A stretch of DNA of 64,000 bases from Hormiphora californensis (GCA_020137815.1 CM035358.1:6928842-6992841), one strand, 5' to 3'; counted from the stretch's first letter, positions 30,456-45,300 are shown. Program-made: numbers and translations. Notes: generated by a model from the letters alone, not told the origin.

Positions 30456-33400
30456 CCGATGTGTAACTTTCTCCAGGAGATGTCCGATTATTCGTTTCAG
30501 TAACTCCGCCTCAATATTATGTAACTCCGACATGGCCATGACCAACTTTAGTGCTAACTCCTGTGTAGATTGTTAAGGAATTGATTTTGTAGTACTAAAA
30601 TATCTACTTCTCTTCTGCATTGATACTGGTAACACATAGCAAATAAAAGAAAGAGTAAAGGAATGGCAACCATGAAAACCGAACCATTTAACCAAATATG
30701 TTAACCATGGTAACCCAGCCCTACCTGAACGCATATGTTAACCATGGTAACCCAACCCTACCTGAACGCATATGTTAACCATGGTAACCCAGCCCTACCT
30801 GAACGCATATGTTAACCATGGTAACCCAGCCCTACCTGAACATATATGGTAACCATGGTAACCCAACCCTACCTGAACGCATATGTTAACCATGGTAACC
30901 CAACCCTACCTGAACGCATATGTTAACCATGGTAACCCAACCCTACCTGAACGCATATGTTAACCATGGTAACCCAACCCTACCTGAACATATATGTTAA
31001 CCATGGTAACCCAGCCCTACCTGAACATATATGGTAACCATGGTAACCCAACCCTACCTGAACATATATGGTAACCATGGTAACCCAGCCCTACCTGAAC
31101 ATATATGTTAACCATGGTAACCCAACCCTACCTGAACATATATGGTAACCATGGTAACCCAACCCTACCTGAACATATATGTTAACACAGCTGGGAGGGT
31201 TACACTCCTGCCATGGGAAGCTGGTGGGTAAAAGGAATTGTTCGATGTCACCAAACAGGAAGGATTCCTTACTGCTTACATACTTCTCGAATATGCTGAG
31301 GATAGGATAGTTATACACGAAACGGTTACAGGTTAAATTACAGGTTAAGTTATGTAGTTAACCAGAACTGGACTAAAGGGGTTTTAGAGCTCAACTAGGA
31401 CTGAAATGAACAGATTGAACTAATATTCAAATTATTCAATTATCTAATTGTAATCAACTAACTAAAATAAGGAACTCACCTTTTCTCCAGGGTGCTGTAC
31501 CGCTCAATGCTCTTATTCTCAATCTCATAATCACTCCCCTTTATGTAGCCATGTGATATAAATGTCTCCAGCAGTAGGGGGATTATCGTCATCATTGTGT
31601 GGCGACAGTTACCTGGTGGTAGGGAGGGGGGGGTCTCATGTTGGTTTTGTTGTTTTTGTTGTTTTTGTTGGTACGCGAATTATGTACTAACAAACCGCAT
31701 ATAGGTATACTACCAACAAACACCAACAAAACCAACAAAAGTTATTTTTGTTAGTTTTGTTTGTTAGTTTTGTTGGTTTTGTTAGTACTAACAAAACTAA
31801 CAAAATTAACAAAACTAACAAAACATTTTGTTGGTTTTGTTTGTTAGTTTTGTTGGTTTTGTTAGCACTAACAAAAACTAACAAAACATTTTGTTAGTTT
31901 TGTTTGTTAGTTTTGTAGAGATTTGTTAAAGTTTTGTTGACTCAACAAAACAACAAATCTCAACAAACTAACAAACCTCAACAAAACAACAAATCTCAAC
32001 AAACTAACAAATCTCAACACAACCAACAAATCTCAACAAAACAACCAATCTCAACAAACTAACAAATCTCAACTCAACCAAAAAATCTAAACAAAACAAC
32101 AAATCTTAATAAAACAACAAATCTCAACAAACTAACAAATCTCAACAAACCAACAAATCTCAACAAAACAACAAATCTCAACAAACTAACAAATCTCAAC
32201 TCAACCAAAAAATCTCAACAAAACAACAAATCTCAACAAAACAACAAATCACAACTCAACCAACAAATCTCAACAAAACAACAAATTTCAACAAACTAAC
32301 AAATCTCAACTCAACCAACAAATCTCAACAAACTAACAAATCTCAACTCAACCAACAAATCTCAACAAAACAACAAATCTCAACAAATCTCAACAAAACA
32401 ACAAATCTCAACAAAACAACAAATGTCAACAAAATAAAAAATCTCAACAAAACAAATCTCAACAAACCAACAAATCACAACAAAACAACAAATCTCAACA
32501 AAACTTCATTAAGATTTGTTGTTTTGTTGAGATTTGTTGTTTTGTTGAGATTTGTTGGTTGTGTCGAGATTTGTTAGTTTGTTGAGATTTTTTGGTTTGT
32601 TGAGATTTGTTGGTTGTGTTGAGGTTTGTTAGTTTGTTGAGATTTGTTGTTTAGTTGAGATTTGTTAGTTTGTTAAGATTTGTTGTTTTGTTGAGATTTG
32701 TTGGTTGTGTTGTGATTTGTTTTTTGTTGAGATTTGTTGTTTTGTTGAGATTTGTTGGCTGAGTTGAGATTTGTTAGTTTGTTGAGATTTGTTGTTTTGT
32801 TGAGATTTGTTGGTTGTGTTGAGATTTGTTAGTTTGTTGACATTTGTTGTTTTGTTGAGATTTGTTGTTTTGTTGAGATTTGTTGTTTTGTTGAGATTTG
32901 TTAGTTTGTTGAGATTTGTTGTTTTGTTGAGATTTGTTGGTTGTGTTGTGATTTGTTAGTCCTTTGTTATAATATTATTTTTGTTAGTCACAAACAAAGC
33001 CAACAAAATTAACAAACAAAACCAATAAACCAACATAACCAACAAACAAAACCAACAAAACCAACAAACCAACAAAACCAACAAACAAAACCAACAAAAT
33101 AAACAAACAAAACCAACAAAACCAACAAACAAACAAAACCAACAAACAAAACCAACAAACAAAATTTTTGTTATGTTTGTTTTGTTTGTTGGTGCCAAAA
33201 AAACGTCCATACTACCAACAACCAACATGAGACCCCCCCCCCCCCCCGTAGGGAGGGAGTTGATTAAGAGGGAGTAGGGAAGGGAGGGAGGGAGTTGTTG
33301 AGAATTAGGGGGTTGTGGGGAGTTGTTGAGTAAGGGAGTAGGGAGTAGGGAAGGGAGGGAGGGAGGGAGTTGATTAAGGGAGTAGGGAGTAGGGCGGGAG

Positions 33401-36150
33401 TAGGGAGTTGTTGAGTAAGGGAGTAGGGAGTAGGGCGGGAGTAGGGAGAAGGGAGGGAGGGAAGATAGTGAGTTGTTGAGTAAGGGAGTAGGGAAAGGAG
33501 TAGGGAAGGGAGTAAGGAACTGAAATTATATCAGCAGGACAAACATGAAATTACCTAGAACAAGAACTAATCTCTCCTCCGCTGTTGTTTTGGTTGGTTG
33601 GTCAATGTCTCCTCCCCCACCATTAGAAGTTATACTTGCATCTTTCTGGAAAATGTAGCAGAATGTCAGCAGGGGAAAAGTGTCCGGCATCTATCTATCT
33701 ACCTCGTCCCCTAGATCAGACACACTCCCTCTTTTTAGTAAATTTAACAATCTCTATTCTCTCTCCTAAGTAAAAGTAATGATCTCTCTATTCTCTCTCC
33801 TTAGTAAAGGTAATGGTCTCTCTATTCTCTCTCCTTAGTAAAAGTAATGATCTCTCTATTCGGAGGGGGGCCGGCTGAAGTTTTTGAAGTTTTTGAAGTC
33901 AACTTCAAAAACTTCAAAGAGAAACTTAGGGTGGAAAACTTCAAAAACTTCAAAAACTCATATCACCCCCTGTCCGGAGTACTGCTTTTTTTTTCTCTGT
34001 GTGTGTGTTGCAACACTGGAATCGTGCGCGTTCAGGGCATGTTTCAAGTTCCACGTGTCATAGCGCAGCCACTAATTAGATTAAGGAATAATCATTCACA
34101 CTAGGTTCAAGCCCAGACAATTCCTAACACTCTGGATCAAACCCGAACTTGAATGGATAAACACAAGCTAGGTTATGGGCTCTTTTGTAAAAGTTGTCAT
34201 GATTTTGTACACCACGATATTTGTCAACCTAGACAACTTCTCCGGCTCACTGAGAGAGTAATACCCCGAAAATAAAAAAAAGGTGAGATATGTCCATCTG
34301 GAAATTGTCTGCTGAAGAAGTTAGTGAAATTCTTTTTGAAAACCGACATAAAATGTGGACAGTAGAGATGCGGGATGGACATAATGCTCATAATTCGTGT
34401 GGTGCGTCACAGTGCTGACACATTGAAGTTTAGAGAGTACTGCTTTTTCCGGAGTACTGCTTTTTCTCTCTCTGCCATGAGAGCGCGTAGGGGGGCTGTG
34501 TGTGAGGACTGTGAGTGTGTCGGGGTGTATCCAGACTGTGTAGAAGTGTGTGGTTACATTCTGTCTCTTACACGATTTAGTGTACCGAATATTACAAGAC
34601 TAGAATGTTATAATTATACGTGTCACACAATGCTTTTCCCTCAGCTCTCCTGACCCATTTCTCAACCAATATCTGCTACCTCATCGCTCAATTATCCCAT
34701 CACTCACAGCAAACCTATACCGTTGTAACCTCACCATCAGCTACCCAATCTCTCTGCTACTCCATCGTTTAGCTACCCTACCCTTAGAGTTAGCTAATCC
34801 ACCAGTTAGCTACCCCACTGCCCTGATCCCCTCATCTATTTCATCTCTCAGCTATCATACTGCTCAGCTACCCTGCCCTGCTAGGTATACATCAGATCTT
34901 AATGGATGCCAGTAAAGCCCCTCCTCCCCCAAGATGTCCCTCAGACCTCATTAGATACCTCTGACCCTCCTAGATACTCTCGAGATAATGTAGCAGGCTC
35001 TGAGGGGTATCTACTAGTATGTAAGGAGTATCCAATGAAGTTTGCGGTATCTATATCTCAAATACGCCTGCCAGAATGTCTCAAATTTTGTTCTATACCT
35101 CTAAAAACCCCTATAGTAGAGTCGATAACTACATCGACCTCTCCCAATTGTTCCAGTTTTTGTCACATCTGTTTGGAGCCTCGACACGACCTCTAAACAG
35201 GTGTTACTTTTTCACAAACTGTTTTCATCTTGGTGTAATCAGCAGTTGAGATGTTGCTGATCATAACAAAAACCTGACTAAATTTTTTCAACTTGGGGTA
35301 AAACCATGGGTGTCAAAAGTTAGCTCTAGGTCCCCTGAGTAACCAACTGGAGACTCCAAGAGATATTTCAAGCCGTTCTCATGTAATCATTAATCCCGGT
35401 AGAGCACATATTTGAGTATGGACGTACGTGCAATTGCCTACAACCTCAACTTTAATGTATAACGTTAATGTGCGTCTCTCTCTTTTCTCCCCCTTGAGAA
35501 AGAGTTATCTCGCGCGGCGCAACCGCACGTGCGGTTTTTCCAGAGAGAGTGAGAGACATACAATAACATGTAAACAGCCTGCCAGCGCTCACGTACGTCC
35601 GCATTGTATTTTTTTCTCCACCGGGATTAATGATTACGGGAGAACGGCTTGGAATATCTCTTAGAGTCTCCGGATGGTTACTCAGGGGACCTAGAGCTAA
35701 CTTTTGACACCCATGGTTTTACCCCAAGTTGAAAAAATTTAGTCAGGTTTTTGTTATGATCAGCAACATTTCAACTGCTGATTACACCAAGATGAAAACA
35801 GTTTGTGAAAAAGTAACACCTGTTTAGAGGTCGTGTCGAGGCTCCAAACAGATGTGACAAAAACTGGAACAATTGGGAGAGGTCGATGTAGTTATCGACT
35901 CTACTACTAGATACTCCTATTTTCTTCATAGAAACCACGCACCAGACTCTAATATCTTATGAGGTGCCCCTCAAAAAACTATTAGACATCCCTAAAACAA
36001 TTATAGATACCATAGAAATCATTAGATACTCCTTAGACCATAATTCTAGATACCCCTCCTCCCGTAAGGTCCCATGCAAGAGCAGGGTTAAATCCCCCGG
36101 GCCCGGATCTTGTTGGATCTGAAGGCTCTCTCTCTCTTTCTCTCTCTCCC

Positions 36151-36228
<78 letters not shown>

Positions 36229-36250
36229 GTTTCGGAAATTGAGAAAAAGA

Positions 36251-36338
<88 letters not shown>

Positions 36339-39300
36339 CAGAGAGAGAGATGAGATGGTGAAGAGACGGCTGAAAATTGGTTCTGATAGCCGGAATAATA
36401 TAGTCAGAGTAGCAGTCAGTGTAGTATAGGGTCTGAGAGATTTCTAGAATTCTAGGAGGCTCTGAGGGGCATCTAGAATGGTCTAAGGAGTATCTGATGA
36501 TTTCTATGAAGAAAATAGGAGTTTCTAGGGGTTTTTAGAGGTATATACCCTGCTAACTTAAATAACCCGCCAGTCCCGCTAGCGCGCTCTCAATAAACAG
36601 CCAGTCCAGCGGCAGATTATTTCCCACTGGCAGGTTATTTATTTTGAACATTCAAAGTGTGTGTAAATGATCAGTTCTTACTAAAATACAGAGGGAACAC
36701 TATGTGCAACACTTACACACTACATTGGAGAGAAAGAAAGGACACATTCCGTCAATTATCTCCCCTTTTGTCTCACTATCTCTTCCTCTGTGTTATGTGT
36801 GACATGCCCCTTATCAGGCTATTTCTTTCACTCTCTTTCCTTAGCAACTGCTTAGTAACTGTTACCAAACAGTGTACACTCAATTGTGAGGTGTTTTAAC
36901 TATTTCTCAGTCCTCTTTGAGTGTTTTGATTAGCGGCGCGCTGGGAGAAAATATATAGAACAAAATTTGAGAGACATTCTGGCAGGCGTATTTGAAATAT
37001 AGATACCGCAAACTTTATTGGATAATCCTTACACACTAGTAGATATATCCCTCAGAGCCTGCTACATTATCTCGAGAGTATCTAGGAGGGTCAGAGGTAT
37101 CTAATGAGGTCTGAGGGACATCTTGGGGGAGGAGGAGGAGGGGCTTTACTGGCATCCATTAAGATCTGATGTATACCTAGCAGGGCGGGGTAGCTGAGCA
37201 GTATGATAGCTGAGAGATGAAATAGATGAGGGGTTCAGGGCAGTGGGGTAGCTAACTGGTGGATTAGCTAACTCTAAGGGTAGGGACTTGGGTAGCTAAA
37301 CGATGGAGTAGCAGAGAGATTGGGTAGCTGATGGTGAGGTTACAACGGTATAGGTTTGCTGTGAGTGATGGGATAATTGAGCGATGAGGTAGCAGATATT
37401 GGTTGAGAAATGGGTCAGGAGAGCTGAGGGAAAAGCATTGTGTGACACGTATAATTATAACATTCTAGTCTTGTAATATTCGGTACACTAAATCGTGTAA
37501 GAGACAGAATGTAACCACACACTTCTACACAGTCTGGATACACCCCGACACACTCACAGTCCTCACACACAGCCCCCCTACGCGCTCTCATGGCAGAGAG
37601 AGAAAAAGCAGTACTCCGGAAAAAAGCAGTACTCTCTAAACTTCAATGTGTCAGCACTGTGACGCACCACACGAATTATGAGCATTATGTCCATCCCGCA
37701 TCTCTACTGTCCACATTTTATGTCGGTTTTCAAAAAGAATTTCACTAGCTTCTTCAGCAGACAATTTCCAGATGGACATATCTCACCTTTTTTTGATTTT
37801 CGGGGTATTACTCTCTCAGTGAGCCGGAGAAGTTGTCTAGGTTGACAAATATCGTGGTGTACAAAATCATGACAACTTTTACAAAAGAGCCCATAACCTA
37901 GCTTGTGTTTATCCATTCAAGTTCGGGTTTGATCCAGAGTGTTAGGAATTGTCTGGGCTTGAACCTAGTGTGAATGATTATTCCTTAATCTAATTAGTGG
38001 CTGCGCTATGACACGTGGAACTTGAAACATGCCCTGAACGCGCACGATTCCAGTGTTGCGACACACACACAGAAGAAAAAAAAGCAGTACTCCGGACAGG
38101 GGGTGATATCTCCTAAACCGTTGGAGATAGGCCCTATGTTGCTTCATAACTCTTATATAAAGTTGCATATTCCGAACAAGATGCACCCCTTTAAAAAGCC
38201 TATAGTCACTCATAAACCATTAAAACTGGTCTAGCCCAAAAAAAGTCATGCGCACACACAAAATTATGAAAATATCCCATTATTCCTCGAATTAGATGAG
38301 ATGGAGACTTCATTTTGGCACGTACCCCCACTAACTCGAGGCCGCTGATGATTTTAGTGTCCATATTTTTTTCACTACTCCCTTCATAAAAAATTTGCAT
38401 TTTGTGAAACTGGCAAAGAGGGTGTGGCCCCAAAAAAAATTTGAAAATTTACTTCATAATTTTTTAACACTTTCTTAGCATTTTCTAGGCAATTTTTTGA
38501 GTTATGGAATGAAAATAAAATCAGTTTTTACAAAAAATTTAAATTTTTTACACCAAATTGTGCCATGGATTTCACGGCTAGGAATCATTGTAAATATCCT
38601 AATTTTCGGTAGAAAAAGGGCAGACAAGGACGGATAACTTTGCCACACTATGTATTAAGCATGAAACTAACCTAAACAAGTGTAATAATAGTCACTGATA
38701 GCATATAAAAGTAGTTTAGAGTTTTTGAAGTTTTTGAAGTCAACTTCAAAAACTCAAAAAGTAGGGTGGAAAACTTCAAACTTCAAAAACTTCAGCCGGC
38801 CCCCCCCTCTATTCTCTCTCCTTAGTAAAAGTAATGATCTCTCTATTCTCTCTCCTTAGTAAAAGTAATGATCTCTCTATTCTCTCTCCTTAGTAAAAGT
38901 AATGATCTCACTATACCTCGTCTCCTAGATCAGTTAGCTTCTTCAGGCAGTATCTCTCCCTCTCCTTAGTAAAATTAATGATCTCTCTATTCTCTCTCCT
39001 TAGTAAAACTAATGATCTCACCTCGTCTCCTAGATCAGTTAGCTTCTTCAGGCAGTATCTCTCCCTCTCCTTAGTAAAATTAATGATCTCTCTATTCTCT
39101 CTCCTTAGTAAAACTAATGATCTCACCTCGTCTCCTAGATCAGTTAGCTTCTTGAGACAGTATCTCTCCCTCTCTTTAGTTAATTTAACAATCTCTATTC
39201 TCTCTCCTTAGTAAAAGTAATGATCTCACCTCGTCTCCTAGATCAGTTAGCTTCTTGAGACAGTATCTCTCCCTCTCTTTAGTTAATTTAACAATCTCTA

Positions 39301-42300
39301 TTCTCTCTCCTTAGTAAAAGTAATGATCTCACCTCGTCTCCTAGATCAGTTAGCTTCTTCAGGCAGTCAGCAAATGCCACCACAACTCCACAAAACATGG
39401 TCTGTATCTCCTTCACAAGAGCGTCATCAGTACCCCTCGTAAACCTGATGTCTTCCATTACCTGGATTGTAGACGTGTGTCAGCTCTCTCTCTCTAGTTA
39501 AGGCCAGAGGGGGGGGTCCGGGGGTATAAAAAGTCACTTTCGGTATCTGGTCCGGCTCGAAGAGCCGGACCAGATGACATACTCGGAATCGATTTTGCGC
39601 GCGCTGTTAGGGAGAAAATTGAGGTTAACTTTTGGCCCAAAATCAATGTAAACCTCTCTAATTCTTAGAGATCAGGTATTGAAACAATAAAAACTGTTCT
39701 AAAAGTAAGGTATCACTAAGGAGAGCATGTGTGAGCAATTTTATGGTGCTATACCTGGTAGTTCTTTAAATTTAGAGGTTAACATATTTCACCAAAAAGT
39801 AGCCTTTTGGTGAATAACTTGGAACATTTTTACGAATCGCCACTACATTCAGCTCATAAACGGCTAAGAGTTGGGCCTTGAAATTTGGCAGGCATGATCC
39901 TTAGATAATAAACTGTGCTTTGAGTGTAACGATTTTTTATTGGAGCCTCCGTTCCCAAGATATTGAGGTTAACGTCTAAAAAATATCAGATGTGAAATAT
40001 GTTAACCTCAATATCTTGGGAACGGAAGCCTCAATCAAAAATCGTTACACTCAAAGCACAGTTTATTATCTAAGGATCATGCCTGCCAAATTTCAAGGCC
40101 CAACTCTTAGCCGTTTATGAGCTGAATGTAGTGGCGATTTGAAAAGTAAGGTGTGAAAAAAGACTAAAAAGGTTGTTTTTTGGGCGATAAGTTAACCTCA
40201 AATATCCGAACAACTATATGGCTTAGACCTCTGAAACTTTAAACATTTGGTCTCCTTGATCAGATCTATCGATTGGTACCATTTTTATCTGTGAAGGCGA
40301 CATAAATACAAGATTTTTGAGGTTAACTTACATTTTCGGTCAAAAGTTAACCTCAAAAAACAAGGCTTCCTGATACACTTGGTGCGCAGCTAACCTACCC
40401 AAAAGTTTCCTACCACCGAGTTACATCATATATGTGAACCTCAGAAAAGTACATTTTTTGACCCTCGGACCCCCCCCTCTGGCCTTAATGTAACGATCTC
40501 TCTTTCTCTCTCTAAATAATGTAACGATCTCTCTCGCTCTAGCTTAATGTAACAATCTCTCTTTCTCTCTCTAAATAATGTAACGATCTCTCTCGCTCTA
40601 GCTTAATGTAACAATCTCTCTTTCTAGTTAATGTAACGATCTCTCTCTCCCTAGTTAATGTAACGATCTCTCTCGCTAGTTAATGTAACGATATCCCTCT
40701 CCCTAATTAATGTACTGATCTCTCTTTCTAGTTAACGAAACAAACTCTCTCTGTCCCTCACCGAGGGTGCTCTCACTCCTTAGTAAAAGTAATGATCTCA
40801 CTTCTCTCTCCTTAGTAAAAGTAACAATCTCACTGTACAGTGTACCTCTTTGACAGTAGTAAGAAGTGTAAGGACAGTATTTTGGAAGTGTTGTGGTAGT
40901 GCTGTGTGTCCTCTTTCCTGGGACAACTGCCAGTTTTCACGCACATACAGCTCGGTAATATTCGCCTCCGTACTCTTGAATAGGCACTGCAGAAAGGGGT
41001 TTCCATTACTTTTAGGGTTAGGGTTTACTGCAATAGTTCATCATAGACTATGACAGGTTCCCGAGTCCCACAATAGGTGGGCAGTATATCAAACCCAAGC
41101 TACCCGTTATATAACTAGCTGTATACAGTTTACTAAACAGCAACTTAGCACTCTAACCATTTGCATTGTTGGATAATCCCTTACTATTGGATAATAATGA
41201 AACCTAAAACTTGTTACCATGGTACAATGCTCTCCTGGCTGCAACAATTGACCACCCTTTCCTACTCCAGACTCACAATACACCTCAAGACACCGTCTAG
41301 TATAAAAACCTTACCACTACCCAACACTCCTCACTATTCCTTCACACCATGAAGACAGCACTACTTCTCTTCCCCCTGCTCGCCCTGACCCTCTCTGCCT
41401 CCCTTGTCGAGGAGTATTTCGATGCTTTGGAGCGCTTCTCTACAGACACTGACGGAGAAGTAGCATTGCTTAGTTCTGCTACCCCTGCCTCTCAGAAGGA
41501 ACACTTCCTGGCGTTCAAGAACTACAGACAAGAGGTGAATGCCATCAACTCGGATCCTGACTGTCCTTTTCACGCCGAGATCAACAAATTTTCCATCATG
41601 ACTGAGCAAGAGAGATTGCAGTACACTGGACTCAACATCACCGACGCCCCACTAGTTGAAGAAGAAGAAGAGCCCTTGGTTACCATGGTTACAGCTCCGT
41701 CCTATGTCAACTGGGTGTCTCGAGGTGCCCAGCCCCCTATAAAGCAGCAGGGTGGATGCGGGTCTTGTTGGGCTTTTGCGGGAGTCTCAGCCATCGAGGG
41801 TAGCTACTTCACCACAACCGGGGATCTGGTGGTTTTCTCCGATCAGGAAATCCTGGATTGTGCCTACGAGGGAAGCCGGAATGGCTGCAACGGTGGATGG
41901 TTGAATGCTCCTATCGACTATAGCAGGAAGGCTGGCCGACTTGCATCTGCCACCCAGGCCCCGTACAAGATGAAGGATGGTGTCTGCAGTTATAGAAGCA
42001 AGGGAAACTCTTTGACCAAGGCCAAGATCACTGGATACACCACAGTAAAGGGTGATGTTAGTCTCCAGAATGCGGTGACCAAGGGAGTTGTATCTGTTGC
42101 GATCTACGTTGGAAGCTCCTTCTTCAAGTACCAGAGTGGTCTGTACAAGGATACCAACACCTGTAAGAGCAACACTAGTCCTAACCATGCGGTGACGGTT
42201 GTGGGCTATGGAACCCAGGGTGGTGTGGGCTACTGGAGGGTCAGGAACTCCTGGGGTGCCGACTGGGGTGCCAAGGGATACGTCCTGATGAGCCGGGCTG

Positions 42301-45300
42301 TTCAAGACAACTGCAGGATTGCCAGCTATGGATATCTCACAAAGGCAGCTTGCACTGGGTAAGTGAAATATGTGGCTGTGTGTCAAGTGATCGATCACGA
42401 CCCAAATCTAGATAGTATTAGGTCCAGTATTAGCTCCAGTGTACAAAAACAAACAACAGTTTTGGCTCCTGTTTCCTCTCAAAATTGTAGCAATATAGCA
42501 TACATATATCCTAACCTAACCTCTCTCTCCCGCTAGAAGCCAGTGTAACAAACAGCAATACGATGATAACGAAGAAGAGATGGAGGAATCTGAAGAACCG
42601 GAAACAGAATCACCAGAGATACCATGTGAGGATCTGAAGACGAGCTGTGGGTATTTTACCCGATACTGCGTCAAAAACGGAAGGTAAAAACATCCAAATT
42701 CTATAGTTTCACTCAGACCCCAGATTTCAGTTTTACAGTTACTCTTCTCTATCTATCCAAAATACACATCGACTGGTCTCAATATCTCGTCATATCTCCC
42801 CCTCAATATATATCTTCTAATCTCACCCTCACCATCTCTCCTGATCTCACCCTAAAACTTGTCATATCTCCCCCCTCAATATATCCCCAATATATCTTCT
42901 GATCTCACCCTAAAACTTGTCCTATCTCCCCCCATCAGATACTACGATTGGATGTATACGAACTGCGCTGCCACGTGCAAGTGGTGTGATTCCGGTAACG
43001 ATAATTCCTGTCCCTCTGGAACAGTGATGTGTGGTGATGGTATCTGTCGACATGAACACATGTGTCATTAGCAGGAATGAACACAACATTAGCAATGTAA
43101 CATGAACAATGTTTGAAACATTGTTCGAGTGTACTCTAGGATATACCATTCTGATGACTCGTCGGACATTTTGACATGTTTCCGTCGGGTATGGGCGGTA
43201 TATAAGCGCGGAATATTATTATTATTATTAACATTGTAAAATTTTGAGATATAATATAATTCCTTAGGTAGCACTGCTTGTACAACTTATAACACCCCCC
43301 AGTGTTACAAGTTTTCACTTATAACACCCCCCAGTGTTATAAGTTTTCACTTATAACACCCCCCAGTGATACATGAAAACTTATACCTAACACTGCTGCA
43401 CTTAGAAGTCCTTACTCCACTGTTTCTGTCACACTTAAAAACCGTTAGAAAGATAAGCATTTACGAACTCCCTCTCTCTCTTTCTTTATGTCACACTCTC
43501 AAGCCGTTGCAACACCGAGATCAAGATAACAGTCACGAACTCCCAGACCCACACATTCTTTATCTCTCTCTCACTCTCGCTAATCTCTCACTCTCTTTAC
43601 CTATAGATCTCAGGCGTTATCTTATCTCTGCCTGCTACCTTATCATGAATTCGTTCTATTGTTACGCCCTAAACTGTCTCTCACTCTTGTTTTTAAAATT
43701 TTACAATGCAATTTTATTATGCCTATTTTCGTTGTACCTGACGTCAACAATAATGTCCCAGATTCTTACACTTTTAGACCTCGCAGGCTCGGTCAAAAAG
43801 TAAAACTACATCACTCGCAGGCTCGTGAGGTAGTTACACTTAGTGGCACTCGCAGGCTCGTGCACTAAAGTACAAGAATCTGCCTCGACCTGTGGTCTCG
43901 GATCATTATTGTTGCACTTATAACACTCGACCTTCGGTCTCGTGTTATAAGTTTTCAGGTACAACTTATAGGCATAATAAAATCCTACATTATAAATGAC
44001 ATATTTGACAATTGTATTTTAAGTTTTATTTGTGAAAGTGATCACTCTCTTCTCTGTATATTGATTTTCATCAGTTGTGAATCTCGTGTAGTTGTCTGTC
44101 TATCTATCGCACAAATTGGAAATCCTAAGTTTTCCTTCCATCTGTACATTGTACATTGTGTTAACAATGTTAACACTGTTAGCAGGAACCTGTCAGAGCA
44201 TTGGCCTGACAGGCAGGAACCGACCGAAACAAGTAAACAACCAATCAGAACTCGTTATTTAGGTCACGCGACTGGTTATCAGCCAATCAGGGACCAGTAT
44301 TTCCTGATTCGGTCGGTTCCTGACTGTTAGCATTGTTAAAACTTACCCTGACACAGATGCGTCTCATAACAGTAACCAGCACTTACCCTGACACAGATGC
44401 GTCTCATAACAGTAACCAGCACTTACCCTGACACAGATGCGTCTCATAACAGTAACCAGCACTTACCCTGACACAGATGCGTCTCATAACAGTAACCAGC
44501 ACTTACCCTGACACAGATGCGTCTCATAACAGTAACCAGCACTTACCCTGACACAGATGCGTCTCATAACAGTAACCAGCACTTACCCTGACACAGATGC
44601 GTCTCATAACAGTAACCAGCACTTACCCTGACACAGATGCGTCTCATAACAGTAACCAGCACTTACCCTGACACAGATGCGTCTCATAACAGTAACCAGC
44701 ACTTACCCTGACACAGATGCGTCTCATAACAGTAACCAGCACTTACCCTGACACAGATGCGTCTCATAACAGTAACTAGCACTTACCCTGACACAGATGC
44801 GTCTCATAACAGTAACCAGCACTTACCCTGACACAGATGCGTCTCATAACAGTAACCAGCACTTACCCTGACACAGATGCGTCTCATAACAGTAACCAGC
44901 ACTTACCCTGACACAGATGCGTCTCATAACAGTAACCAGCACTTACCCTGACACAGATGCGTCTCATAACAGTAACCAGCACTTACCCTGACACAGATGC
45001 GTCTCATAACAGTAACCAGCACTTACCCTGACACAGATGCGTCTCATAACAGTAACCAGCACTTACCCTGACACAGATGCGTCTCATAACAGTAACCAGC
45101 ACTTACCCTGACACAGATGCGTCTCATAACAGTAACCAGCACTTACCCTGACACAGATGCGTCTCATAACAGTAACCAGCACTTACCCTGACACAGATGC
45201 GTCTCATAACAGTAACCAGCACTTACCCTGACACAGATGCGTCTCATAACAGTAACCAGCACTTACCCTGACACAGATGCGTCTCATAACAGTAACCAGC

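Larger units (their letters stand above)
33863..38806. mobile_element. 4.9-kb foldback with GGCCGGCTGAAGTTTTTGAAG ends
   Basis: Ends GGGGGGCCGGCTGAAG and inverse, with CTCTATTC on both flanks (33855-33862, 38807-38814). Arms of roughly 2 kb are colinear but inverted: for example, the AGAGCGCGTAGGGGGGCTG segment near 34490 reappears inverted near 37580. The apex is a CT/GA hairpin at 36126-36358. Nested insertions are a 0.8-kb MITE (35114-35906) in the left arm and a ~0.4-kb segment (about 36549-36953) in the right arm. No transposase. Confidence 0.8.

Noticed and set aside
34375-34653. 92-codon Cys-rich ORF
   Set aside because: Lies in a foldback arm that is repeated inverted near 37.5 kb, with no signal peptide, splice support or recognisable domain.
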